Shown here piece after piece: positions 26,133 to 35,259 of a stretch of DNA of 64,000 nucleotides; within the stretch, counting starts at the first letter, position 1; each line of letters opens with the position of its first letter. The translations under genes were made by a program, and so were the position numbers. The stretch covers positions 434,001 to 498,000 of the forward strand of contig CAVWUM010000006.1 in the NCBI GenBank assembly GCA_963758205.1. Direction: 5' to 3'. The notes beneath the pieces are model-generated. The model searched no databases. It was given only the letters and a program-made list of their open reading frames with translations, and was not told the origin of the DNA. This DNA comes from Owenweeksia sp963758205 (lineage in GTDB: Bacteria > Bacteroidota > Bacteroidia > Flavobacteriales > Schleiferiaceae).

Positions 26133-27059
26133 TTGCCGACACTAAGCATCTGCATACCTGTTTTTAATCAAAATGTTACCCCTTTGCTAAAGGAGATACT
26201 CACTCAGCGCGAAGGCCTGGAGAAGGTAGTGGAGATTTTAGTATTTGAGGACGGAAGCGTGGAGCGGGTAAAGAAACACAACTTCTGGCTCAGGAAAATC
26301 AAAAACCTTATTTACGTTGATTTTAATGATAATGTGGGTCGCTCATCCATAAGAAACCGGCTGGGACAGGCCGCTTCGGGTAAGTATTTATTATTTATGG
26401 ATGATGACAGCCTCATCAGCAAAAAAGACTTTTTGAAAACCTACCTGGATAATCTTAAGCATGAAACGGTGCTTTGTGGTGGACGGATTTATCCGGAAGA
26501 GCTGCCCGGTGAGGATTATGCCCTCCATTGGAAATATGGAAAAGAAGCCGAAAGTAAAAGCGCTGAGCAACGAAGCCAGAAACCTCATGATGCCTTTCAC
26601 AGTAATAACTTTGTAGTGCCCAGGCCTATTTTTATGAAACGGCCATTTGACGAAAAGCTAAGGCAATATGGCCATGAAGACACTTTGTTTGGCTACAATC
26701 TGCGAAAGCATAATATCGCTGTAAAGCATATTGACAATCCGGTAATCCACTCCAAACTGGAGAGTAACCAGGAGTTTTTGGATAAAACACAATTGGCGCT
26801 AAAAAACCTCTACTCCCTTTATCTCCGTAAGGATAAGGATTTCATAAAATCCGTAAAGATTTTAAGAACCTACAACCAAATGAAGAAGGTGGGGTTGACG
26901 ATTGGTGTTTCTGTTTTTTACCGTTTATTCGGCCATCTGCTTGAGCAGGCAGTGCTATACAGCTCCAATCCGCCTTTAAGAGTTTTTAACTTTTATAAGC
27001 TGGGCTTCTTAATACATTACAGCAAAAAGTATCAGCCGGAAGAGATTCCTACCCTGTAG
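26133..27059 (+). CDS. Glycosyltransferase family 2
   Basis: A 308-residue GT-A enzyme using a nucleotide sugar. The fold begins PTLSICIPVFNQNVTPLL; the DxD-like metal site is YLLFMDDDSLIS (about residue 90) and a later acidic GHEDTLFGYNLRK is the probable catalytic-base region (the ED motif). No membrane segment is evident, so it acts at the cytosolic face. The start is a TTG at 26133-26135; no ATG or GTG precedes the conserved LSICIPVFN strand in frame. It is convergent, 2 bases apart, with a family 4 glycosyltransferase, so both may serve surface polysaccharide synthesis. Confidence 0.88.
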   Translation: MPTLSICIPVFNQNVTPLLKEILTQREGLEKVVEILVFEDGSVERVKKHNFWLRKIKNLIYVDFNDNVGRSSIRNRLGQAASGKYLLFMDDDSLISKKDFLKTYLDNLKHETVLCGGRIYPEELPGEDYALHWKYGKEAESKSAEQRSQKPHDAFHSNNFVVPRPIFMKRPFDEKLRQYGHEDTLFGYNLRKHNIAVKHIDNPVIHSKLESNQEFLDKTQLALKNLYSLYLRKDKDFIKSVKILRTYNQMKKVGLTIGVSVFYRLFGHLLEQAVLYSSNPPLRVFNFYKLGFLIHYSKKYQPEEIPTL

Positions 27060-27061
27060 GT

Positions 27062-28171
27062 TTAGCTGTATTTGCTAAAAATCTCAATCCACACCTGGCG
27101 CTCAGTTTCCCAATTGTTTTCGGCTGCTGCTTGCGCAAGATTGGGCCTATAATATTGCTTGCCTTTTTGCATTACCGCTGATATGGCCTCTGCAATATTT
27201 TGAGGTTGATGGTCTGTAATTATTTCACCCAACTCATACTTTTCAACTATCTTTTTTACTTCAACCACGCCCGAAACCACCAGGGGTAATCCGCATTTTA
27301 TATAATCAAAAACTTTATTGGGTAAACTAAACTGATAATTGGGACTTAGCGGTTTATCCAGTGAAAGCCCGCAATCAGCATTAAGCGTGTACTGCAGCAT
27401 TTCGAGGTAGGGTTGTTTAGGTTTGAAAATCACCCTTGCCTGTAATCCCTCCTTTTCTGCCAGTTGTTTTAAGCCGGGTACAGCATCGCCATTACCCACT
27501 ATCAACAACACTACCCTTTCGGGGAGAAGTTTCAGAGCTTCCAGAGCTTCCTCCATACCCCGATCTACGTTAATACCCGCACCCTGGTTAATTAAAATGT
27601 AAGCCTCATGCGGCAGGCCCAGCTCTACCCTGCTTTTTACATTTTCGGGCAAGCTGCTATCCGATATATTTCTGACCACGTTTACCTGCTTACCGTACTC
27701 GCTTGCGTAAAGTCCGGCAATACTTTCGTTAACGGTAACTACATCCTTGAGTTTAGGAAAAATCCATCGTTCAAGGCGGGTCCATACAGCTTTAACTACA
27801 GGCCTGTGTTGAATTTCGGGCACACCGGTAAAGTATTCGTGAGAATCGTAAATAAGGGGTTTGCCCTTAAGTCTTGAAACTAAGAAGTTGGGCAATAGGG
27901 TATCAAGGTCGTTGCTCAGGTACAAGTCATACCTCCTGAAAAGGAGAAAAAAGAAAAGGCGCAGATTGTAATTAGCATAAAACAAAAAGCCTTTGTTGAA
28001 CCATAGCTTAAACCTGTGTGAGGGATAGGGCTTATTGAAAGCTAGGCTTTGCGGCAACTGCCTTCCCACAAAAGTGGGTTCAAAGCCCAGCTCACGGAGC
28101 ACGCCAATGGTACGCATCACACGCTGGTCAGTTACCAGATCATTAGTTACACTTACTACAGCCTTCTTCAT
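27062..28171 (-). CDS. Glycosyltransferase family 4 (GT-B)
   Basis: A 369-residue retaining glycosyltransferase. The N-terminal KKAVVSVTNDLVTDQRVMRT is a typical Bacteroidota GT4 opening. C-terminal donor-site elements include YILINQGAGINVDRGMEEAL, LLIVGNGDAVPGLKQLAEKE and the CGLSLDKPLSPNYQFSLPNK region with PNKVFDYIKCGLPLV, the E/P-x-K-x-x-D/E-Y nucleotide-sugar motif. It lies divergent from queA with only 29 bases between the starts. Confidence 0.88.
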   Translation of the reverse strand: MKKAVVSVTNDLVTDQRVMRTIGVLRELGFEPTFVGRQLPQSLAFNKPYPSHRFKLWFNKGFLFYANYNLRLFFFLLFRRYDLYLSNDLDTLLPNFLVSRLKGKPLIYDSHEYFTGVPEIQHRPVVKAVWTRLERWIFPKLKDVVTVNESIAGLYASEYGKQVNVVRNISDSSLPENVKSRVELGLPHEAYILINQGAGINVDRGMEEALEALKLLPERVVLLIVGNGDAVPGLKQLAEKEGLQARVIFKPKQPYLEMLQYTLNADCGLSLDKPLSPNYQFSLPNKVFDYIKCGLPLVVSGVVEVKKIVEKYELGEIITDHQPQNIAEAISAVMQKGKQYYRPNLAQAAAENNWETERQVWIEIFSKYS

Positions 28172-28178
28172 ATTTTTG
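28171..28178 (+). promoter_or_regulatory. Candidate -7 element of queA, overlapping divergent start
   Basis: TATTTTTG fits TAnnTTTG and ends 22 bases before the TTG start of queA. Its first base is also the A of the divergent glycosyltransferase's ATG, so the queA promoter would lie inside that coding sequence. Confidence 0.35.
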
Positions 28179-28200
28179 CGGGCTCAAAGTAAAAGCCTTT

Positions 28201-29418
28201 TTGGAACAACACGTAAAAAATATCAGGATTGAGGAATACTCTTATGAGTTGCCTGATGAAAGAATAGCCAAATATCCCGTTTCACCAAGGGACTCATCAA
28301 AGCTACTGGTATACCAAAACGCGCAAGTTACCGATACACAATACAACCAGCTGCACAGGTATTTGCCAGATAATGCCCTTTTGCTTTTCAACCAAACCAA
28401 GGTGGTACAGGCGCGGTTAAAATTTCCAAAAAACGAAAAGACCACTATAGAGATATTTTGCCTGGAGCCCGGTAACAACAGGGATATACAGCAGGCTATG
28501 CAGAGTAAATCCCCCATAGAATATAAATGCCTTGTGGGTGGTGCCCGCAAATGGAAAGGCGGTTTGCTGAACTTAATCACAGCCAGTGGCGAAACCCTTT
28601 CTGCCGAAAAGGTAAGCCGCGATGGTGATGCGTTTATCATTCAATTCAGCTGGACTGGCGATAAGCATTTTGCTACCATACTTGAAGAGGCCGGTAAAAC
28701 TCCACTACCTCCCTACCTCAACCGTGATGCGGAAGAAAATGACAAGAACACCTACCAAACCTTGTTTGCCAAAACAGATGGCTCAGTAGCTGCCCCAACG
28801 GCAGGGCTCCACTTTACTGTTGAGCTACTTGAAAAACTGGTTGAGCATGGCGTACAGCAGGAGTTTATAACCTTACATGTTGGCGCGGGTACATTTAAGC
28901 CTGTAAGCTCTGACACTATGCAGGATCATGAAATGCACGCAGAAGAGTTTTTTATTGAGCGCACTTTACTGGATGCGTTGCTGGATAACCTGCATAAGCC
29001 CTTTATTCCGGTAGGCACTACCTCATTAAGAGCCTTGGAAAGCCTTTACTGGCTGGGCGCAAAACTACTTAAACAACAAGGTTATTTGGAGAGTTACCAT
29101 GTAACACAATGGGAACCTTACCAGGAAGGGCGCCTACCTGATGTGAAAGATGCCTTACAGGCGATTGCCATTGAGATGAGTAACAAAGGTGTGGAAATTT
29201 TAACAGCCAAAACCCAATTGATTATAGCACCAGGCTACAAGCACAGGATTTGCCGGGGGTTGCTCACTAATTTCCATCAGCCAAAAAGCACTTTGCTATT
29301 ATTGGTGGCGTCTTTCATCGGTAATAATTGGAAGACAATATACGAGCATGCGCTGGCCAATGAATATCGCTTTTTAAGTTATGGTGATGGCTGCCTGATA
29401 CTAAATGATGTAACCTGA
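28201..29418 (+). CDS. queA: S-adenosylmethionine:tRNA ribosyltransferase-isomerase (QueA)
   Basis: A 405-residue QueA that transfers the ribose of SAM to preQ1 in tRNA, giving epoxyqueuosine. The N-terminal YELPDERIAKYPVSPRDSSK and LLLFNQTKVVQARL are typical, as is PTAGLHFTVELLEKL and the final TNFHQPKSTLLLLVASFIG. It is longer than E. coli QueA (356) because of insertions in the middle, as in other Bacteroidota. The start is a TTG at 28201; upstream in-frame codons offer no ATG/GTG and the next candidates would remove the conserved N-terminus. The next gene (a T9SS protein) begins 21 bases after the stop. Confidence 0.95.
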   Translation: MEQHVKNIRIEEYSYELPDERIAKYPVSPRDSSKLLVYQNAQVTDTQYNQLHRYLPDNALLLFNQTKVVQARLKFPKNEKTTIEIFCLEPGNNRDIQQAMQSKSPIEYKCLVGGARKWKGGLLNLITASGETLSAEKVSRDGDAFIIQFSWTGDKHFATILEEAGKTPLPPYLNRDAEENDKNTYQTLFAKTDGSVAAPTAGLHFTVELLEKLVEHGVQQEFITLHVGAGTFKPVSSDTMQDHEMHAEEFFIERTLLDALLDNLHKPFIPVGTTSLRALESLYWLGAKLLKQQGYLESYHVTQWEPYQEGRLPDVKDALQAIAIEMSNKGVEILTAKTQLIIAPGYKHRICRGLLTNFHQPKSTLLLLVASFIGNNWKTIYEHALANEYRFLSYGDGCLILNDVT

Positions 29419-29438
29419 TAACTCTGAAAACACACGTC

Positions 29439-30608
29439 ATGAAGATTAATCTGCCTTTTATAATTCTGCTATTTAGCGCTTCGGCCCTGGTGATGGGGCA
29501 GCAAAAGCTGCTTCTAAAAAAGGTGGGCAGCCTGCATGAAGATATTGAGGAGTGCAGCGGAATAGCCAAAGTGCCCAGCGGCCATATTGCTATGATTAAT
29601 GATAGTGGCAACCGCCCGGATTTATTTTTTACGGATGAAGATGGTAAAATTGTAAAGCGCCAATGTCTGGCAGAGGTTTCTAATATTGATTGGGAGGAGG
29701 TGAGCTATGCGGAAGGCTACATATACATTGGTGATTTTGGAAATAACAGGAATAAGCGCAAGGATTTGGTGATTTACAAATACACCATCAGCGAAACGGA
29801 TTCTACCACCTACTATAGCGAGATTCACTTCAAGTATGCTGACCAAAAGGAATTTGCCCCGGATGACGAAAGAATGAATTATGACCTGGAGGCCATGGTG
29901 GTTTACAACGATTCTATCTTTCTCTTTACCAAAAACAGAACGGAACCTTTTACCGGCTATACGTACCAATATGGAATGCCGGCCCGGGGCGGCCACTACA
30001 ACCTTACAAGGCTTGATAGCTTTAAAACCGGCACCGAGGGTAAGTGGGATTATTGGTGGATTAGTGCAGCTACCCTCAGCCCAAATAAAAAAACCCTTGT
30101 GCTGCTTGGGTATGATAAGATGTGGACTTTTGAAAATTTTAAGGGCTCGCACTTTTTAAGAGGTAAGAGCACCACCTATCAATTTGAGGCATTGAGCCAG
30201 AAAGAAGGTATCACCTTTTTGGATGACAACCACCTCATGATTACTGATGAGCGCAATCGCTATGGTGGTGGAGATGTGTTCCATTGCAATCTTCCGAAAA
30301 AAACAGAAATAACTGAACTTGCCTTATCGGTTGATCAGGAACTCCCGGAATTAACTCTCAACAGCAAAGAATTTACAGATAGCATTCAGGTACATTTTTC
30401 CGCAGCCTACAGCGGCAAAGTGCTTTGGGAAATTTATACCACCAACGGTGAGCGCATTACGGCCGGCAACAAAATAATGACTGCAGGAGACACTTTAAAT
30501 ATTGATGGAAGCAAGCTACCTCCGGGTGGTTATGTGCTGAATATTATTATAAACGGCCAGCCAAATGCTTTTAAGCTGAAAAAGCTGTATCCACTTCAAA
30601 AGGAGTAA
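29439..30608 (+). CDS. Secreted beta-propeller-like protein with T9SS type A sorting tail
   Basis: A 389-residue protein with a signal peptide (MKINLPFIILLFSASALVMG). The main domain reads like a YncE/SdiA-regulated six-bladed propeller: HEDIEECSGIAKVPSGHIAM, EEVSYAEGYIYIGDFGNN and LDDNHLMITDERNR are blade-like. The final 80 residues (SGKVLWEIYTTNGERITAGN, then KLPPGGYVLNIIINGQPNAF) form a short Por secretion C-terminal beta-sandwich, so the protein should pass the outer membrane through the type IX system. The ligand or substrate is unknown. Its end overlaps the convergent PAP2 gene by 13 bases. Confidence 0.75.
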   Translation: MKINLPFIILLFSASALVMGQQKLLLKKVGSLHEDIEECSGIAKVPSGHIAMINDSGNRPDLFFTDEDGKIVKRQCLAEVSNIDWEEVSYAEGYIYIGDFGNNRNKRKDLVIYKYTISETDSTTYYSEIHFKYADQKEFAPDDERMNYDLEAMVVYNDSIFLFTKNRTEPFTGYTYQYGMPARGGHYNLTRLDSFKTGTEGKWDYWWISAATLSPNKKTLVLLGYDKMWTFENFKGSHFLRGKSTTYQFEALSQKEGITFLDDNHLMITDERNRYGGGDVFHCNLPKKTEITELALSVDQELPELTLNSKEFTDSIQVHFSAAYSGKVLWEIYTTNGERITAGNKIMTAGDTLNIDGSKLPPGGYVLNIIINGQPNAFKLKKLYPLQKE

Positions 30609-31417
30609 TTGAATCCGATACTCATACCTCCAGCCGGATTAGGCAATACTGACCATTTATAAAGGCCGGGGCTTGCAACTGTATGCCCCACAAAGTAGCC
30701 TAATATAGCACCTGCCACTACATCGGAAAACCAATGTTCGTTATCGTGTATGCGCGACCATCCGGTTATAGTAGCCAATGAATACAATGCTATGCCTACC
30801 CCTTTTCTATCCTTATAATAGGTAGATAAGGAGCTGGCTATGGAAAATGCGATGGTGGTATGGCCTGAGGGAAAGGAAAGATTATCATCGTGAAAAGAAG
30901 GGCCATACCATACATTGGGATTGGCCTCTACTCCTTCACGTGGGCGCTGCCTGTGAAACAGCATTTTAAATAAAAATGCCGAAGTGCCCGAAATGGCGAT
31001 AGACTGAAATGCCAGAAGTGCGGGCTCCGCAACTTCATCTTTACCAAAACCTTTACCTATTAAGTATAAACCCAGTGCACTGCCGGTAGTTATGTAAGGG
31101 TTTCCAAAGGGCTCCCCTGCATAGGTAGCCAAACCCTTTAACGCGGCATTACCCCTTCCGCGCAATTTGGTATGGATGTATTCATCCTGGGTAAATGATA
31201 TGGCTATAGCCCCTGCCGCGGCACCTGCATAGGCCCAATCCAAAAGTTTAAATTTTAGTGGGCTTGCTGCAACTCTGCCTGAACTTTTTAGGGTACTATT
31301 GATTAAGTCGTATCGTATTTCGAAAGATATTTGCGTCTTCATGGAATCTGCGGGAGATTGGCCATAAGCCGAAATAAAAACGCTAAAAAATGATAATACC
31401 AATACCTTAAGTTTCAT
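30596..31417 (-). CDS. PAP2-superfamily phosphatase
   Basis: A 273-residue membrane-associated acid phosphatase. All three motifs are present: KMLFHRQRPREG (KxxxxxxRP), LSFPSGHTTIAFS (PSGH), and SRIHDNEHWFSDVVAGAILG (SRxxxxxHxxxD, here with H-W-F-S-D). A signal peptide (LKVLVLSFFSVFISAYG) and several hydrophobic segments place the active site outside the cytoplasmic membrane. Candidate substrates are undecaprenyl pyrophosphate or lipid A phosphates. It is convergent and overlapping with the propeller protein and divergent from cheR. Confidence 0.9.
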   Translation of the reverse strand: MKLKVLVLSFFSVFISAYGQSPADSMKTQISFEIRYDLINSTLKSSGRVAASPLKFKLLDWAYAGAAAGAIAISFTQDEYIHTKLRGRGNAALKGLATYAGEPFGNPYITTGSALGLYLIGKGFGKDEVAEPALLAFQSIAISGTSAFLFKMLFHRQRPREGVEANPNVWYGPSFHDDNLSFPSGHTTIAFSIASSLSTYYKDRKGVGIALYSLATITGWSRIHDNEHWFSDVVAGAILGYFVGHTVASPGLYKWSVLPNPAGGMSIGFNYSF

Positions 31418-31475
31418 GTATTGTGGCTTTTATCCTATTACTTTTTTCTAATTAAATTACCGAATCTTCATCTCT

Positions 31476-32321
31476 ATGCTCGAAAACCGTCTCTACAATG
31501 CTGAAAAGAATTATGTGAGCCTGAAAGATAAAGACCTTTTACTTGACTTTTTGTTGATTGAAAAAGGACTGGATTTTAGAGAGTACTCCGAAGCATCAGT
31601 AAGGCGCAGGATAACCAAGATATTGGCCGAGCTTAATTTTAGTGGTGTTAAACAGTATGTTGATTATTTAAGAGAGGAAGATAAAGCGCTTAACGAGTTC
31701 ATTGAAAAGTTTACCGTAAACGTAACTGAGCTATTTCGCGACCCGTTTTTTTACAATACCATGGTTAAAATGGTTTTTCCTGTGCTCAAGCAAAAGGAAA
31801 AAGTAAAAATCTGGTCTGCGGGCTGTAGCACTGGTGAAGAGGTTTTATCTATGGCAATAATCCTACACGAAAAGGGGCTATTGAATAAAACTGAAATACT
31901 GGGCACCGACCTATCTGCCTCGGTGATAAATGTAGCTGCTAAAAAAACATATAAGCTCAGGCATATAGAAAGCTTTAACCGGGCCTACCATGATTCAGGC
32001 GGAGCTGCGAATCTTGCGGAATATTTTTCGAGGAATGGGGATTTTGGAACTTTTGATGATGATTTGTACCGAAATGTGCGCTTTGAGCAGCATGACCTGG
32101 TAAGCGGTAAACCTTTTGAGGATTTTGACCTGATCATCTGCCGGAATGTATTGATCTACTTCAATGCAAACCTGCAGCACCGGGTTATCGCAAAGTTTAA
32201 TAAATCGCTTAAGCAAGGTGGCTTTATGGCATTAGGCTCAAAAGAGTCAATAATATTTTATAATGACAGGCTACAGTTTAAAGAAGTAACTCAAGATTCG
32301 AAGATTTATCAAAAAGTCTGA
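31476..32321 (+). CDS. cheR: Chemotaxis-type protein-glutamate methyltransferase CheR
   Basis: A 281-residue SAM-dependent methyltransferase that methylates glutamates of receptor proteins. The N-terminal helical domain (about 20-95) includes YSEASVRRRITKIL; the catalytic domain has WSAGCSTGEEVLSMAI for SAM binding and LIICRNVLIYFNANLQHRV near 215. No flagellar or chemoreceptor gene is near; in Bacteroidota cheR/cheB pairs are often orphan and linked to hybrid kinases. The stop TGA at 32319-32321 overlaps the cheB reading frame in the +1 frame. Confidence 0.93.
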   Translation: MLENRLYNAEKNYVSLKDKDLLLDFLLIEKGLDFREYSEASVRRRITKILAELNFSGVKQYVDYLREEDKALNEFIEKFTVNVTELFRDPFFYNTMVKMVFPVLKQKEKVKIWSAGCSTGEEVLSMAIILHEKGLLNKTEILGTDLSASVINVAAKKTYKLRHIESFNRAYHDSGGAANLAEYFSRNGDFGTFDDDLYRNVRFEQHDLVSGKPFEDFDLIICRNVLIYFNANLQHRVIAKFNKSLKQGGFMALGSKESIIFYNDRLQFKEVTQDSKIYQKV

Positions 32322-32880
32322 AAACATAGTAGTTATAGGATGCAGTGCTGGTGGTATAATGGCGCTTAAAGAAATCCTTAGGGAGCTAAAGGCCCCAATA
32401 GGTGTACCTATAGTTGTGGTTATTCACCGACTGAAAAACGTAGATAGCCGACTGGATGAAGTTTTACAGCACTCCACAAAACTAAGGGTTAAGGAAGCTG
32501 AAGATAAAGAACCCCTTTTACCCAACACCATTTATCTCACACCAAGCAATTATCACCTTTTGGTAGAAAGAGACCATACCATTTCATTAAGCGTTAGTGA
32601 AGCAGTAAACTTCAGCCGCCCATCGCTGGATGTAACATTTTATAGCATTGGTGAGGTGTTTGGTGATAAAGCCATGGGTATAATACTTACTGGTGCCAAT
32701 CGTGATGGGGCCAATGGTCTTAACTTTATATATCAAAATGGCGGTGAAGCAATTGTACAGGATATTAGTGAGGCCCAGGTAAACGTAATGCCGCACAGTG
32801 CCTATTTACTTACTCCGGATTCGCGTCAGCTAAAACTTAAAGAAATTGGCAAATACATTACTAAAATGTTTCCAGGTTAG
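32308..32880 (+). CDS. cheB: CheB-type protein-glutamate methylesterase domain, unusual start
   Basis: A stand-alone CheB catalytic domain (no receiver domain) of about 190 residues. The triad is visible: Ser in VVIGCSAGGIMALK, His in VVVIHRLKNVD, Asp in ILTGANRDGANGLNF. The first ATG in frame (32359) lies after the catalytic Ser, and from the preceding stop at 32287 there is no ATG, GTG or TTG. I placed the start at ATC 32308, which gives IKKSENIVVIG and normal family length; ATT at 32296 is the alternative. Loss of one A from the A5 run at 32311-32315 would instead fuse cheR to cheB. The start is therefore uncertain, the domain is not. Confidence 0.8.
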   Translation: MKKSENIVVIGCSAGGIMALKEILRELKAPIGVPIVVVIHRLKNVDSRLDEVLQHSTKLRVKEAEDKEPLLPNTIYLTPSNYHLLVERDHTISLSVSEAVNFSRPSLDVTFYSIGEVFGDKAMGIILTGANRDGANGLNFIYQNGGEAIVQDISEAQVNVMPHSAYLLTPDSRQLKLKEIGKYITKMFPG

Positions 32881-33880
32881 GCGGCTCGGCCTCCTTTTCA
32901 TCTTTTTTACTTCTGCACTTCCTTCCCTTGTAGCTCAGCAAAGCCTGCGCATAGCCTTTTATAATGTGGAGAATCTTTTTGACCCTGAAAATGATTCAAC
33001 CAAAAACGATGATGAGTTTACACCAGAAGGGATGCGAAACTGGAGCAATTATCGCTATCGCGAGAAAACCAACAGAATGGCAAAAGCCATTTTGAGCATT
33101 GGCGATTGGGAAGCCCCCGATGTAGTAGGTTTAGCAGAGGTTGAAAACCGAAAGGTTGTGGATGACCTCGTTTCCACTGAAGTGCTTCGCAAGTTTAACT
33201 ATGAAGTTGTTCATTACGAGTCTCCGGACAGGCGAGGTATTGATGTGGCCATGGTTTACCGCAAGGATAAGTTGAAACTACTTTATTCGGCACCAATCCC
33301 TGTAAAAATGGCAGATGACCCGAACTTTGCCACCCGCGATATTCTTTATGCAAAACTTCTTACCACCACTGCTGATACTATACATGTAATGTATTGCCAT
33401 TGGCCAAGCAGGTATGGCGGCCAGGCACAATCAGAACCCAAGCGCATACGTGCCGCCCAAACCGTAAGGTTTATCGCAGATTCCATCTACACTAAAAATG
33501 CAGAGGCCAATATTGTTATTGCCGGAGACTTTAATGATGAGTGGAATAATATTAGCATTAGTGAGTACCTGATAAAGGAAAAAGAGGGTAAGGGGAAACT
33601 GCTAAACTTAATGGCCTCAATGCCCGAAAACGAAGGAAGCCACAGGTATCGCGGAGTATGGAGTTACCTTGATCAGATAATAGTCAGTAAAAGCCTTATG
33701 GACAATCGCGCACCGGATATACAGCAAAAGAAAGCAGTAGTTTGTAAGCATCCGTTTTTATTAGAAAAAGACGAAAAGTATCCCGGTCAAAAGCCTTTCC
33801 GCTCATTTATTGGCATGAAGTATCATGGCGGCTTTAGCGATCATCTGCCCGTTTACATTGATCTGATTTTAGAACCCTGA
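32846..33880 (+). CDS. Secreted endonuclease/exonuclease/phosphatase-family protein
   Basis: A 344-residue EEP-fold enzyme. A signal peptide (RRLGLLFIFFTSALPSLVAQ) precedes SLRIAFYNVENLFDPEND with the metal-ligand Asn and Glu; further conserved segments are PDVVGLAEVENRKVVDDL, HVMYCHWPSR, IVIAGDFNDEW and GGFSDHLPVYIDL with the catalytic His. The complete active site suggests a phosphodiesterase on DNA, RNA or lipid. Translation begins at a TTG (32846) inside the end of cheB, a 35-base overlap; no ATG exists before residue about 60, and a later start would remove the signal peptide. Confidence 0.87.
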   Translation: MANTLLKCFQVRRLGLLFIFFTSALPSLVAQQSLRIAFYNVENLFDPENDSTKNDDEFTPEGMRNWSNYRYREKTNRMAKAILSIGDWEAPDVVGLAEVENRKVVDDLVSTEVLRKFNYEVVHYESPDRRGIDVAMVYRKDKLKLLYSAPIPVKMADDPNFATRDILYAKLLTTTADTIHVMYCHWPSRYGGQAQSEPKRIRAAQTVRFIADSIYTKNAEANIVIAGDFNDEWNNISISEYLIKEKEGKGKLLNLMASMPENEGSHRYRGVWSYLDQIIVSKSLMDNRAPDIQQKKAVVCKHPFLLEKDEKYPGQKPFRSFIGMKYHGGFSDHLPVYIDLILEP

Positions 33881-34018
33881 AAATCGAGCAACACACCCAA
33901 CCCTTTCACCAAATAATTCGACTATTCCTTTGGTACCCTTATGCTCCGCTTGTTTAGGTACACAGAGATATTGTTCTATCGGATAATACCTTACCCTTTA
34001 CTCGCGTTGATTTTTAAG

Positions 34019-34026
34019 TATTTTTG
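34019..34026 (+). promoter_or_regulatory. Candidate -7 element for the 34047 lipoprotein gene
   Basis: TATTTTTG matches TAnnTTTG and ends 20 bases before the ATG. A TTG at 34007-34009 is too close to be a -33 element. Confidence 0.35.
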
Positions 34027-34046
34027 CCACCGTTAAAAACAACAGA

Positions 34047-35012
34047 ATGAAGAAGCTTATTGTAGCAACCGCCCTATTGGCACTGTTAGGTTCCTGTAAA
34101 GATGAGGAGCCCATTATTCCGGTGCCAGGTTCAACAATTAATATTAATCTGAGGCCCGAACGTAATGTTTTACTGCTTACCGGCTATAACCTTACGGATA
34201 ACGCAACGTTGGATTTAGTTCAGAGAAGGATAAGGGTTGAAGACGAGTTTGATAACAGATTAAATCATATTTCTTTTTTAGGAAGTGGTTCTGATTTTTA
34301 TAACCCGATGATTGATTCCATTCTTGCACAACTTTCTCCTGTTCCTACAATTCAATCTTATGTAGTAAATGGTGAGTTGCCCTTACCTGGCTCAACGGAC
34401 TATAAGGATTTACGGAAGGTACTGGCCGCAGAAGCCTTGAAGAAACCAGTGGCATCAGTGGGCCATACAGTATTTCGCGATGATACCTCATGGGTGGTAA
34501 GCAGCAAAGTGGAATTTTTTGAAGATACATTGGTTCAACCGGATGTATTCAAAATTGAAACTTACATGATTGCGGATATTCAAGCAAAGTACTTTTTACC
34601 CCCTGTTGATGAGGATTTGAAATTTATGAATGAAAAAAATGTTGTTGCGAATACCCCATTTCAGAGTAATTGGGCAAAAAACATCCCCAACAGGGATACA
34701 ACAGCGTTTATTGTTGCTAATGGTGATCCCATTTTTCATCAATATTTATTTATGGGTAACAGCAACCCAAAAGATGCTTTTGGTACCTCGCTTAGTAGCT
34801 ACTGGCCTTTTGCCGGTAATTTTACTAAAGGAGATATTATAGGAACCTCATCTACTCCTATTTATCATCATTTCCCTAAGCTCAAGGCAAAGGAGTTTGA
34901 TTATGAGAGAAAGATATCCTTCGTAACCGTAATCTGGGCATTTAACCCAATGACAAACGTTTACGATTATGTAAATAGTTACATGAGCAGCGAGCAATAC
35001 ACAGATGAATAA
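34047..35012 (+). CDS. Hypothetical lipoprotein
   Basis: A 321-residue protein with a lipoprotein signal (VATALLALLGSC, Cys17) followed by KDEEP, an acidic stretch typical of surface-exposed Bacteroidota lipoproteins. I recognise no domain; the mature part has mixed character (NVLLLTGYNLTDNATLDLVQ; PTIQSYVVNGELPLPGSTDY). It is a single transcription unit, with a candidate promoter at 34019 and a very strong terminator at 35032-35068. Confidence 0.65.
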   Translation: MKKLIVATALLALLGSCKDEEPIIPVPGSTININLRPERNVLLLTGYNLTDNATLDLVQRRIRVEDEFDNRLNHISFLGSGSDFYNPMIDSILAQLSPVPTIQSYVVNGELPLPGSTDYKDLRKVLAAEALKKPVASVGHTVFRDDTSWVVSSKVEFFEDTLVQPDVFKIETYMIADIQAKYFLPPVDEDLKFMNEKNVVANTPFQSNWAKNIPNRDTTAFIVANGDPIFHQYLFMGNSNPKDAFGTSLSSYWPFAGNFTKGDIIGTSSTPIYHHFPKLKAKEFDYERKISFVTVIWAFNPMTNVYDYVNSYMSSEQYTDE

Positions 35013-35031
35013 TCACTTTTAAGATTTTTAT

Positions 35032-35068
35032 AAAAAGCCCCACAATTGATACAATTGTGGGGCTTTTT
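35032..35068 (+). terminator. Strong rho-independent terminator
   Basis: A perfect 16-bp stem: AAAAAGCCCCACAATT (35032-35047) with its exact complement at 35053-35068, a 5-base loop, then a T-run. It ends the lipoprotein unit. Confidence 0.92.
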
Positions 35069-35232
35069 TCTTTTGTGGCTTCACGTATGGCATGTTGCCA
35101 CTTACTGCGGTCTATAAGTAAAATTGGTGCAAATAAATATTGCTACAATAGAGCTGATTACAAAGGTTATCGAGTTGTACGGGGTAGGCCCATGATACAA
35201 ACTCAACCATCCCAAATAATAATTAAAAAACA

Positions 35233-35259
35233 AAAACCCGACTCTTATAGCCGGGTTTT
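35233..35259 (-). terminator. Terminator downstream of yidC
   Basis: AAAACCCG (35233-35240) pairs with CGGGTTTT (35252-35259) around 11 bases. On the minus strand it is followed by a T-rich tract (A-run at 35224-35236 on the plus strand), fitting the end of the pyrG-yidC operon. The 277-base gap 35013-35289 otherwise holds no gene I can support. Confidence 0.75.

Noticed and set aside
31476..32880. A full chemotaxis operon around cheR/cheB
   Set aside because: No cheA, cheW, cheY, receptor or flagellar gene is present within the window.
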